From positions 1 through 12,367 of the forward strand of contig JASHYG010000171.1 in the NCBI GenBank assembly GCA_030043215.1: a stretch of 12,367 bases of DNA, given 5' to 3'. Source of the DNA: Gammaproteobacteria bacterium. GTDB taxonomy: Bacteria; Pseudomonadota; Gammaproteobacteria; Steroidobacterales; Steroidobacteraceae. Both the position numbers and the translations under genes were made by a program. The notes below the pieces were generated by a model. That model made no database searches. It was not told the DNA's origin and saw only the letters and a program-made list of their open reading frames with translations. This document shows positions 6,690-12,367 of the stretch, piece by piece (positions within the stretch are counted from its first letter, which is position 1; every line of letters begins with the position of its first letter).

Positions 6690-7585
6690 TTTGCCTGATC
6701 GAGGAGCGATTGGAGATCTCGCGGCACGGTGGGCGCAGCTCCCGTGAGCGCCGGTTTCTGCAGCCCGAGCCCATGTTCCCTCAGCAGCTGCTGTCCCGTG
6801 GGCCCCAGCAGAAAGGCGACGAACCGGTCGGCGCCGGCGGGATGGGGTGCATCACGGAGGATCGCGACGGTGTAGACCGCCTTGGGCCCGATGGAGGCCG
6901 GCAACGGCACGTACGGAATCCCCGCATCCGCGGTCTCCGTCGAATAGAAGAAGGCCACATCGAGCAGGCCCGACTGAAGACGGCCGATCAACGCCTCCTC
7001 CGGCAGTACCTGCGCCGGGTTCTCCGGGTCACCCAGCACTCTTCTCGACAGGCCCGGAATCCCATAAAGGGTCTCGGCTTGTCCCATCAGCTGCAAGGCG
7101 AGCGCGCCCTTGGGATCGAGCTTCGGGTCGGTGCGTCCGATCCTGATGCCAGGCTCCATCAGCACACGGTACCACGAACGGGTTTTGAAGTCGGCGGCAA
7201 AGCGGCTCGAGGGACTGTAGCCGATCACGAGCGGCGACTGGGCGAAGGTGATGTACCAGCTCACCCACGAGCCGTTCGACGGGCCCGTGAGGCCGGCATT
7301 CACCTTCGGGTTCGCGCTGATGAACACATCCGCCTGCCGGAGCTTGCCTTTGATCTGGTTCGCGAGCGCGTTCGAGCCCCCCGCATAACCCTGGAATCGA
7401 TCGCCGGTCGCGCGACCGAACGCCGGGCCGACGCCGTGCTCCATCAGGTTCACGAGCGAGCCGGCATAGAGGACGTTGACCGTTTGCTGCGCCGAGACCG
7501 CGGGAGCCCGGCTCGCCCAGATCGCTACCGCGAGCAAGCCGAGTCCGCCCACGAATCTCGGCGACGATCGTTTATGGAGCACCAT
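6686..7585 (-). CDS. Molybdate/tungstate-type ABC transporter periplasmic binding protein (WtpA/ModA-like)
   Basis: The 299-aa product starts at ATG 7583-7585, preceded by a GGGGGAG ribosome site; an in-frame GTG at 7618 is less likely. Residues 1-33 form a signal peptide (basic N-terminus, GGLGLLAVAIWA core, probable cleavage after VSA). The mature protein begins QTVNVLYAGSLVNLMEHGV, resembling the AGSL start of WtpA-type binding proteins, and continues with YAGGSNALANQI and ADVFISA. GRTDPKLDPKGALAL and LLDVAFFYSTE-type segments match the later ligand-binding lobe. It should capture an oxyanion in the periplasm for the fused permease-ATPase. Its stop overlaps the proposed CTG start of that gene, implying translational coupling. 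The WtpA-like features suggest tungstate or molybdate; other oxyanions are possible. Confidence 0.87.
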   Translation of the reverse strand: MVLHKRSSPRFVGGLGLLAVAIWASRAPAVSAQQTVNVLYAGSLVNLMEHGVGPAFGRATGDRFQGYAGGSNALANQIKGKLRQADVFISANPKVNAGLTGPSNGSWVSWYITFAQSPLVIGYSPSSRFAADFKTRSWYRVLMEPGIRIGRTDPKLDPKGALALQLMGQAETLYGIPGLSRRVLGDPENPAQVLPEEALIGRLQSGLLDVAFFYSTETADAGIPYVPLPASIGPKAVYTVAILRDAPHPAGADRFVAFLLGPTGQQLLREHGLGLQKPALTGAAPTVPRDLQSLLDQAN

Positions 7586-7746
7586 GTCTTCTCTCCCCCG
7601 TACGAGCTTGATCTGCACGTTGACTCTCCCGGTTGTCCGCGGCGGCCGTCGGCCGTCTTGCGGACGATCGCTATGCTCCGGAGAATACTACGACAGGTGA
7701 AGGTGCGGGCCCAACAAAGCCGCGAGCGGTCAGGATCGCCGGCGCG

Positions 7747-7775
7747 TTGACAACGTCAGGGGCCGTCCCTAGGCT
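7747..7775 (+). promoter_or_regulatory. Candidate sigma-70 promoter of the dioxygenase operon, with small palindrome
   Basis: A perfect TTGACA (7747-7752) is followed, 17 bases on, by TAGGCT (7770-7775), which keeps the three most conserved -10 positions (T1, A2, T6). The predicted start site would give a leader of about 50 bases. The -35 box sits inside GTTGACAAC, a palindrome with one central base, and next to TGAC-aac-GTCA, so a regulator could bind here. The rest of the 248-bp divergent gap (7586-7833) shows no clear promoter for the binding-protein gene. Confidence 0.5.
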
Positions 7776-7833
7776 TTCCGCGAAAAAGTCGGCATCGGCA
7801 GGAACGGCCAGGCGCGCGGCGTGGAGGTGAGCG

Positions 7834-8787
7834 ATGATCATCGAGGACGAATTCCAGCTCACCGAAGCGGTCCTCGCCGAGACGGAGAGGACGGCGGACC
7901 CGCGGCTCAAGCAGATCCTGCAATCACTCGTCCGGCACCTTCACGGCTTCGCTCGCGAGGTGCGCTTGACGGAGAAGGAGTTCGATCAGGCCATCAATCT
8001 CGTGACGGCCCTCGGGCACCATACGACGGACAGCCACAACGAGACGCGCCTGATCGCAGGCTCGCTCGGGCTCTCCGCGCTGGTGTGCCTCATGAACAAC
8101 GGCGATCGCGGCAGGCGACAGACCTCCGCGAATCTGCTCGGGCCGTTCTGGCGTGCTGGCGCGCCTCGAATGAAGAACGGCGCCTCCATCGTGCGCTCGG
8201 CGACTCCGGGCCGGCCGCTCTTTTTCACGGGCCGCATTGTCGACCTTGCGGGCAATCCCGTCGCCCAGGCGGAGATCGACGTGTGGCACGCCTCGCCCGC
8301 CGGACTCTACGAGAATCAGGATCCGACCCAGGCGGAGTGGAACCTTCGGGGGAGGTTCACGAGCGATGAGCACGGCATCTTCACCTATCGCAGCGTCAAG
8401 CCGTCGGGTTATCCGGTGCCGATGGACGGTCCGACGGGCGCCCTGCTCACCGCGCAGGGACGGCATCCTTTCCGCCCGGCGCATCTTCACTCGCTCATCT
8501 ACAAGCCGGGCTTCAAGACCATGACGTCCCAGATCTACAGCCACGACGACCCGCTGCTCGAGACCGACGCACAATTCGGTGTCACTCGAACCCTGATCGG
8601 CCACTATGTTCTTCACGAAGGCGCGCCGGCCCCGGACGCGGATGTCAAGGAGCCGTGGTACAGCCTCGAGCACGTCTTCGTCCTCGAGCCGGGCGAAGCC
8701 TGGCTTCCCACGCCGCCTGTGTCCGCGAAGCGGCGCGCGGAGCCGAAAGCAGCGCGCCAGCCCGAACGGAGCGATGCGCCGGCATGA
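7834..8787 (+). CDS. Intradiol ring-cleavage dioxygenase (catechol/hydroxyquinol 1,2-dioxygenase family)
   Basis: The 317-aa enzyme starts at ATG 7834, six bases after a strong GGAGG (7823-7827). Residues about 20-90 match the helical N-terminal dioxygenase domain used for dimerisation. The catalytic beta domain (about 100-295) shows LLGPFWR, DVWHASPAGLYE, SGYPVPMDGPTG and RPAHLHSLIY. The four expected Fe(III) ligands are all present: Tyr159, Tyr193, His217, His219. The family opens catechols or hydroxyquinol between the two hydroxyls to give cis,cis-muconates or maleylacetate. Overall layout and the LLGPFWR/GLYENQD motifs look closest to hydroxyquinol 1,2-dioxygenases, but specificity is not proven. 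The last ~22 residues are a basic, low-complexity tail. It is the first gene of a three-gene operon. Confidence 0.93.
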   Translation: MIIEDEFQLTEAVLAETERTADPRLKQILQSLVRHLHGFAREVRLTEKEFDQAINLVTALGHHTTDSHNETRLIAGSLGLSALVCLMNNGDRGRRQTSANLLGPFWRAGAPRMKNGASIVRSATPGRPLFFTGRIVDLAGNPVAQAEIDVWHASPAGLYENQDPTQAEWNLRGRFTSDEHGIFTYRSVKPSGYPVPMDGPTGALLTAQGRHPFRPAHLHSLIYKPGFKTMTSQIYSHDDPLLETDAQFGVTRTLIGHYVLHEGAPAPDADVKEPWYSLEHVFVLEPGEAWLPTPPVSAKRRAEPKAARQPERSDAPA

Positions 8788-8824
8788 ACGGCATCGGCAC
8801 GCGCGGGCGCGGCGGCACGGCAGC

Positions 8825-9307
8825 ATGAGCAGTAGCGGCGCGCCGGCACCCGAGCTCACTGCCGCGACCATGGAGGCGTGGATCCGCGACTATTTCGCCG
8901 CATGCAACACGGGCGAGGTCGAGCGGATTGCGAGCTACTTCGAGCCCGACGCGGTCCACTACTTCCCGCCGGGCATGTACGGCGGCCCCTTCCGCGGCGC
9001 GTTGACCATCGCACGCAAATGGCACGACGCCGTGCAGGCCCTCGGCTCGGTGTGGACCATCGATCAAGTGCTCTGCGACCCGCCGACGCGGCGTGCAGTC
9101 ATCGAATGGAGCCATTTCAAGCGCCGCGCGGGGGTGCTGTTGCGGGGCGATGAATGGTATCTCTTTAGCCCGCGTGGACTCATCCGGGAGATTCGCGCGT
9201 ACTACGCCTCCCCGCAGGACGCCTCGCTGCGGACGCTCGAGCTTGCGGGTTTCGATTACGCCGGCCGCGGCTATTCCATGACGGACATCGGGAGAGGCGG
9301 AGACTGA
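8825..9307 (+). CDS. NTF2/SnoaL-like family protein
   Basis: The product is 160 aa from ATG 8825. An in-frame ATG at 8774, overlapping the dioxygenase end, would add a basic His/Arg-rich 17-residue leader that looks non-native. No strong ribosome site precedes either start, so coupling to upstream translation is likely. The sequence has the small alpha+beta cone pattern of the NTF2/ketosteroid-isomerase superfamily: WIRDYFAACNTGEVERIASYFEPDAVHYFPP, then FRGALTIARKWHDAV and a strand-rich C-terminal half. These proteins act as small isomerases, cyclases, hydratases or subunits. Wedged between a ring-cleavage dioxygenase and a FAH-family hydrolase, it may isomerise or lactonise a ring-fission product; this is inference. 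Its stop overlaps the next start by one base (TGATG). Confidence 0.8.
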   Translation: MSSSGAPAPELTAATMEAWIRDYFAACNTGEVERIASYFEPDAVHYFPPGMYGGPFRGALTIARKWHDAVQALGSVWTIDQVLCDPPTRRAVIEWSHFKRRAGVLLRGDEWYLFSPRGLIREIRAYYASPQDASLRTLELAGFDYAGRGYSMTDIGRGGD

Positions 9308-10128
9308 TGGAGGAATGGCGCCGCATCCTGCTCGGCGGAGCCGTCGTCGAGGCGCGGCGCGACGGCGAGCTGCTCGTGGCGCCGGATGGCAGGCGGATCG
9401 CAGTGGACGAGGCCGTGCACCTGCCGCCTGTCGAGCCGACCAAGATCCTCTGCGTGCACCTCAACTATCGAAGCCGCGCGGAGGAGCTGCGGACAGTCCC
9501 GCCACCCGCTCCGCATTACTTCCAGAAGCCGCTGTCGTGCCTCAACAGCCACAGGGGTAGCGTCGTCCGGCCCCGCGGCTGCCGTTTCCTCAATTACGAG
9601 GGGGAGATCGCGATCGTCATCGGGCGCGCCGCGCGCAACATCCGCATTGCCGAGGCTGCCGCGCACATCGCGGGCTACACGCTCGCAAACGATTTTGCCT
9701 TGCACGACTTCCGCGACGCGGATCGGGGCGCCATGCTGCGCGTGAAAGGCGCCGATACGCTCGGCGTGGTGGGCCCCGGTGTCGTGCGTGGCTGGGAGCC
9801 GGCCGGCCAGGTGCTGCGCACCCGGGTGAACGGCAAGGTGGTCCAGGAATCGAGCGTCGCGGGGATGATTTTCAGCATGGCGTACCTGGTCGCGGACCTC
9901 GCACGCATCATGACGCTGCTGCCGGGCGATCTGATTCTCTCGGGCACGCCGGCCAATTCACGGCCTGTCGAGCCCGGTGACGTGGTGACGGTCGAGGCGG
10001 ACGGCCTCGGCGCGCTGGAGAGCCGGATCGTCGAGGGCGAGAGCAACGTGTCCGACGAGTGCGGCTGGCCTCCGGCCGCCAGCGACAAAGTGCTGGGCGT
10101 CGCGTTGGGACAGGCGCTGCGCGAATAG
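9307..10128 (+). CDS. Fumarylacetoacetate hydrolase (FAH) family enzyme
   Basis: The 273-aa protein begins at ATG 9307, overlapping the previous stop by one base, with GGAG just upstream. After a short N-terminal region it has the FAH catalytic fold: KILCVHLNYRSRAEE (46-60), FQKPLSCL (72-79), NYEGEIAIVIG (96-106), YTLANDFALHDF (124-135), RVKGADTLGVVGP (145-157) and LLPGDLILSGTP (204-215). The expected divalent-metal ligands are Glu98, Glu100 and Asp129, and the conserved Lys147 is present. Relatives include HpcE/HpaG decarboxylase-isomerases, acylpyruvases and fumarylpyruvate hydrolases, which break C-C bonds of 2,4-dioxo acids or isomerise dienoates in aromatic degradation. The set of relatives fits a role after ring cleavage in this operon. 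The exact substrate is unknown. Confidence 0.9.
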   Translation: MEEWRRILLGGAVVEARRDGELLVAPDGRRIAVDEAVHLPPVEPTKILCVHLNYRSRAEELRTVPPPAPHYFQKPLSCLNSHRGSVVRPRGCRFLNYEGEIAIVIGRAARNIRIAEAAAHIAGYTLANDFALHDFRDADRGAMLRVKGADTLGVVGPGVVRGWEPAGQVLRTRVNGKVVQESSVAGMIFSMAYLVADLARIMTLLPGDLILSGTPANSRPVEPGDVVTVEADGLGALESRIVEGESNVSDECGWPPAASDKVLGVALGQALRE

Positions 10129-10177
10129 GCGCGGACGATACACTTTCGCTTGCCTTGCCGAGGTTTCACGCGGCGAG

Positions 10178-10531
10178 CTAGAACCACTTGAATCCATGCG
10201 CCATGACGAGCAGGATCGCGGCGCCCATGAGCAGAGTCCAGATCCTGTCGGATAGTGATGTCCGCGTCAGCTCGTGCCGCAGGGTCTCGAAGCCCTGGTG
10301 CATCTCGTCGCGCAGGCCTGCGATCTCGTTGCGCAAGTCTGCATCACCCTTGTGCATCTCGTCGCGCAGGCTCGCATCCCCCGTCTGTATCTTGTCGCTC
10401 AGGCTGACGACCGCATCACGCAGCTCGCGGATGTCGAGCCTGATGTCCGCGATGTCCGCACGGACGTGAGCCATGTCCGACTCCAGTCTCTCCACGCGGT
10501 TTTCCAGCGGTTCCGCCATCACTGCAGCCAC
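10178..10531 (-). CDS. Coiled-coil protein with C-terminal membrane anchor
   Basis: This 117-aa product has no recognised enzymatic domain. Residues about 8-92 are a continuous charged helix with heptad and 11-residue periodicity (SLSDKIQTGDA / SLRDEMHKGDA / DLRNEIAGLRD), predicted to form a parallel coiled coil. Residues about 97-113 (IWTLLMGAAILLVMAHG) are a single membrane segment ending in FKWF, so it is probably tail-anchored in the inner membrane with the coil in the cytoplasm. The start is GTG 10531: GGAGGA lies 7 bases upstream, while the in-frame ATG at 10519 would be about 19 bases away. Such proteins are often scaffolds or stress-linked. It faces away from the dehydrogenase gene and converges on the FAH gene. 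The function is unknown. Confidence 0.75.
   Translation of the reverse strand: MAAVMAEPLENRVERLESDMAHVRADIADIRLDIRELRDAVVSLSDKIQTGDASLRDEMHKGDADLRNEIAGLRDEMHQGFETLRHELTRTSLSDRIWTLLMGAAILLVMAHGFKWF
10299..10371. repeat. 19-bp direct repeat inside the coiled-coil gene
   Basis: The 19-base word tgcatctcgtcgcgcaggc occurs at 10299-10317 and again at 10353-10371, exactly 54 bases (18 codons) apart. It encodes the repeated LRDEMH stretch. The spacing equals one heptad plus one 11-residue repeat, so the coil was probably extended by internal duplication. Confidence 0.8.
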
Positions 10532-10537
10532 TCAGAA

Positions 10538-10543
10538 TCCTCC
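10538..10543 (-). promoter_or_regulatory. Ribosome binding site deciding a GTG start
   Basis: On the minus strand GGAGGA lies 6-7 bases before GTG 10529-10531, at near-optimal spacing. This is the main reason to prefer GTG over the in-frame ATG at 10517-10519 for the coiled-coil gene. Confidence 0.7.
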
Positions 10544-10548
10544 GGGTG

Positions 10549-10577
10549 ATTTTACGCTTTTCATCGCGTGATCTCAG
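10549..10577 (-). promoter_or_regulatory. Candidate promoter of the coiled-coil gene
   Basis: On the minus strand CTGAGA (10572-10577, 4/6) is 17 bases from TAAAAT (10549-10554, 5/6). The predicted leader would be short, roughly a dozen bases, and would still contain the GGAGGA ribosome site. Confidence 0.4.
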
Positions 10578-10728
10578 CATTTCAGCGCTCGTCGCGGCTC
10601 GATGGAAGCCTGAAAAACGGGCCAAATCGCGCAATTTTTGTTTGAGCCGTACTCACCGGAGACGTCCGACGACACGGGTGTTCCTGACGTCGTGGAACTC
10701 GCGAAGCTGTGCTCGGCTCAACGGATTG

Positions 10729-10757
10729 TTGACTACAGCGGACGTCGTCGTTGTAAT
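10729..10757 (+). promoter_or_regulatory. Sigma-70-type promoter of the glutaryl-CoA dehydrogenase gene
   Basis: TTGACT (10729-10734, 5/6) and TGTAAT (10752-10757, 5/6) are separated by exactly 17 bases. The predicted start site gives a leader of about 70 bases. This is the best-formed promoter in the window. Confidence 0.65.
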
Positions 10758-10763
10758 CGACGA
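10745..10763 (+). promoter_or_regulatory. Inverted repeat over the -10 box (possible operator)
   Basis: TCGTCG (10745-10750) and CGACGA (10758-10763) are perfect inverted arms around a 7-base centre containing the -10 hexamer TGTAAT. A repressor bound here would block polymerase. The cognate regulator is not in the window, and short GC-rich arms can occur by chance. Confidence 0.35.
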
Positions 10764-10832
10764 GCGGGAGCTACAGGGTACGCTCGATTGAACGCTCAGA
10801 CATTCCCGCCCCTGCGTTGGAGGCACGCTCGC

Positions 10833-12044
10833 ATGACACCGTCGCCCGGCACGCCTTTAGGAGCGCCCGCTGGCTTCGACTGGCGAGACCCCTTCCTGCT
10901 CGAAGCGCAGCTCACGGAGGAGGAGCGGCTGGTTCGGGACGCGGCGCGGGCGTTCGCGCAGGAGGAGCTCCTGCCGCGCGTGACCGAGGACTACCTGCAG
11001 GAGCGCGCGGACCCACGGATCCTGGCGGAATACGGAGCCCTCGGACTGCTCGGGATGACTCTGCCGAGCGAATACGGTGGAGCCGGAGCCTCGCAAGTCG
11101 CCTACGGCCTTGCGGCGCGGGAGATCGAGCGGATCGATTCGGGCTACCGGTCGATGATGAGCGTCCAATCCTCGCTCGTCATCCATCCGATCCACGCATT
11201 CGGCACGGAGGCCCAGCGCCGCAAATACCTGCCCCGGCTCGCGCGCGGGGAGTGGATCGGCTGCTTCGGCTTGACGGAGCCGGGGGCAGGCTCCGACCCC
11301 TCGAGCCTGTGCACAGTCGCGGAGACGACGCCGCACGGCTATCGGTTGACGGGCTCGAAGACCTGGATCTCAAATAGCCCGATCGCCGACGTGTACGTTG
11401 TCTGGGCCAAGTCGGCAGCCCACCAGGGCGAGATTCGCGGCTTCATTCTCGAGAAGGGCATGGAGGGGCTCTCCGCGCCGCGGATCGACGGCAAGCTCGC
11501 GCTGCGTGCCTCGGTGACGGGAGAGATCCTCATGAGCGGGGTGGAGGTACCGGAAGATCAATTGCTGCCCGGCGCCTGCGGATTGAAAGGTCCATTCGAG
11601 TGCCTCAACCGCGCGCGCTACGGGATCTCGTGGGGAGTGATGGGCGCCGCCGAGGACTGTTGGCAGCGCGCCCGCGACTATGGGCTCGAGCGCGTCCAGT
11701 TCGGTCGCCCGCTCGCGCAGACGCAGCTCTTCCAGAGAAAGCTCGCGGACATGCAGACGGAGATCGCGCTCGGCCTGCAGGCTTGCCTGCGTGTCGGGCG
11801 CCTGCTCGATGCCGGTCGGGCGGCTCACGAGATGATCTCGATCGTGAAGCGCAACAACTGCGGCAAGGCGCTCGACATCGCCCGCCTCGCGCGCGACATG
11901 CACGGCGGCAACGGCATCCAGAGCGGCTATCACGTCATGCGTCACGCCCAGAACCTCGAGGCGGTCAACACCTACGAGGGGACTCACGACGTTCACGCGC
12001 TGATCCTCGGCCGCGCGCAGACCGGCCTGCAGGCCTTCTACTGA
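10833..12044 (+). CDS. gcdH: Glutaryl-CoA dehydrogenase
   Basis: The 403-aa flavoenzyme starts at ATG 10833, nine bases after GGAGG (10819-10823). It resembles glutaryl-CoA dehydrogenases, including human GCDH, over nearly its full length: [10 protein letters not shown] near the N-terminus, [14 protein letters not shown] (103-116), [58 protein letters not shown] and [16 protein letters not shown]. Glu382 in TYEGTHD is the expected catalytic base, and Arg106 matches the substrate-carboxylate Arg of GCDH. The enzyme oxidises and decarboxylates glutaryl-CoA to crotonyl-CoA with FAD, passing electrons to ETF, in lysine, tryptophan and benzoyl-CoA-type degradation. It has its own promoter. No glutarate CoA-transferase or LysR regulator is adjacent here. 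Confidence 0.95.
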   Translation: MTPSPGTPLGAPAGFDWRDPFLLEAQLTEEERLVRDAARAFAQEELLPRVTEDYLQERADPRILAEYGALGLLGMTLPSEYGGAGASQVAYGLAAREIERIDSGYRSMMSVQSSLVIHPIHAFGTEAQRRKYLPRLARGEWIGCFGLTEPGAGSDPSSLCTVAETTPHGYRLTGSKTWISNSPIADVYVVWAKSAAHQGEIRGFILEKGMEGLSAPRIDGKLALRASVTGEILMSGVEVPEDQLLPGACGLKGPFECLNRARYGISWGVMGAAEDCWQRARDYGLERVQFGRPLAQTQLFQRKLADMQTEIALGLQACLRVGRLLDAGRAAHEMISIVKRNNCGKALDIARLARDMHGGNGIQSGYHVMRHAQNLEAVNTYEGTHDVHALILGRAQTGLQAFY

Positions 12045-12045
12045 G

Positions 12046-12075
12046 TTGACACGGCGCAGCGCACGCCGGTAGTCT
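12046..12075 (+). promoter_or_regulatory. Candidate promoter of the carboxylesterase gene
   Basis: A perfect TTGACA (12046-12051) starts two bases after the dehydrogenase stop. It is followed, 18 bases on, by TAGTCT (12070-12075), which keeps T1, A2 and T6 of the -10 box. The leader would be about 85 bases. The layout closely resembles the promoter proposed at 7747-7775. Confidence 0.45.
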
Positions 12076-12167
12076 CGCGCGCCGGATGTAATCGATTTCA
12101 TTCTTTCGCCGGACGACTCAACCTCGCAGCGAGTGCGTGTACGGCTGGCACGCTGGAGATCTCGACC

Positions 12168-12367
12168 ATGAGTCCTCTCAAGATGACCGTTTGCCGGACC
12201 GCGCGGCCCGGCGCCACACTCGCCGCGTGTCTCGCCGCGTGTCTCGCCGCGTGCCTCTCCGGGTCGGCCCATGCGGCCGCTCCCGCGCGCGTGCGGATCG
12301 ACAGCGGGCTCCTCCAGGGCACGGTCGAGCACGGTGTGGCCGCATTCCGGGGCATCCCATTCGCCGC
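12168..12367 (+). CDS. Type-B carboxylesterase/lipase, exported, N-terminal fragment
   Basis: The gene starts at ATG 12168, with GGAG about nine bases upstream, and runs off the window after 66 complete codons. Residues 1-36 form a signal peptide: MSPLKMTVCRTARPGAT, then three LAAC units (18-29), then LSGSAHA. The mature start RVRIDSGLLQGTVEHGVAAFRGIPFA matches the conserved opening of the carboxylesterase type B family (V-T-G-x-L-x-G … F-x-G-I-P-F-A). These are serine hydrolases acting on carboxylic esters. The catalytic Ser, Glu and His lie beyond the window. Export could be by signal peptidase I (after AHA at 36) or, through a LAAC lipobox, as a lipoprotein. Confidence 0.85.
   Translation, partial: MSPLKMTVCRTARPGATLAACLAACLAACLSGSAHAAAPARVRIDSGLLQGTVEHGVAAFRGIPFA
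12219..12254 (+). repeat. 12-bp tandem repeat (three units) in the esterase signal peptide
   Basis: CTCGCCGCGTGT occurs at 12219-12230 and 12231-12242, and as CTCGCCGCGTGC at 12243-12254. The units are in frame, each encoding Leu-Ala-Ala-Cys. In-frame repeats like this can gain or lose units by slippage without breaking the reading frame. Confidence 0.9.

Larger units (their letters stand above)
10532..10832. other. Divergent intergenic region, 301 bp, no gene
   Basis: This gap separates the coiled-coil gene (minus) from the dehydrogenase gene (plus). Its first ~110 bases are clearly richer in A/T than the surroundings and include an imperfect palindrome, AAATcGCGCaATTT (10624-10637). The remainder holds the dehydrogenase promoter. 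A frame open from 10638 into the dehydrogenase adds 65 residues unlike any acyl-CoA dehydrogenase N-terminus, so I treat it as non-coding. Confidence 0.6.

Noticed and set aside
5430..6698. Long plus-strand open frame antisense to the permease-ATPase
   Set aside because: Arg/Glu/Gln-rich shadow with no domain. The opposite strand carries all ABC motifs.
6530..7750. Long plus-strand open frame antisense to the binding protein
   Set aside because: No domain or ribosome site. It spans two genes and their promoter region, and the minus-strand protein is convincing.
8774..8824. Upstream ATG start for the NTF2-like gene
   Set aside because: It would add a His/Arg-rich leader with GGAG only two bases from the ATG. 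The fold begins after 8825.
7924..8871. Minus-strand 315-codon frame opposite the dioxygenase
   Set aside because: Arg-rich shadow. The plus strand encodes an intradiol dioxygenase with all ligands.
10638..10832. 65-codon upstream extension of the glutaryl-CoA dehydrogenase frame
   Set aside because: It contains the promoter, is unlike any family N-terminus, and ATG 10833 has a GGAGG site and begins where homologues begin.

Overview
The window is GC-rich bacterial chromosome, most likely from a gammaproteobacterium in the Steroidobacter/Nevskia/Xanthomonas range. That placement is an inference. It rests on strongly G/C-biased third codon positions, a tRNA-Ser with encoded CCA, an exported TonB-C domain protein of a type common there, and a catabolic gene set. 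No mobile element, CRISPR array or rRNA is visible.

Layout. Bases 1-127 hold the last 41 codons of a carotenoid oxygenase. A tRNA-Ser(UGA) follows at 259-348. On the minus strand come an exported protein with a TonB C-terminal fold (403-1488) and a 56-aa orphan protein (1704-1874). An MFS drug-efflux-type transporter (1988-3448, plus) meets the next minus-strand block tail to tail, with a nested hairpin between them.

Bases 3529-7585 form a minus-strand molybdate/tungstate-type ABC transporter locus. In order of transcription it holds a periplasmic binding protein, a fused permease-ATPase whose reading frame probably starts at a CTG overlapping the upstream stop, and an exported protein with two VOC (glyoxalase/extradiol-fold) domains.

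A divergent 248-bp region separates this block from a tight plus-strand operon (7834-10128). It encodes an intradiol ring-cleavage dioxygenase with all four iron ligands, an NTF2/SnoaL-like protein and a fumarylacetoacetate-hydrolase-family enzyme. It looks like a short aromatic-catabolism route. Its exact substrate is not evident, and this set of three is the best candidate here for an undescribed pathway.

Next are a minus-strand tail-anchored coiled-coil protein (10178-10531), a 301-bp regulatory gap with promoters facing both ways, a glutaryl-CoA dehydrogenase (10833-12044, plus), and the start of an exported type-B carboxylesterase (12168 to the window edge). The carboxylesterase signal peptide carries three tandem LAAC lipobox-like units.

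Together the genes suggest an aerobic degrader of aromatic or terpenoid compounds: carotenoid/stilbene-type cleavage, ester hydrolysis, intradiol ring fission, acylpyruvate-type hydrolysis and acyl-CoA dehydrogenation, with efflux and Mo/W uptake nearby. The functional links between blocks are inferred from position only.
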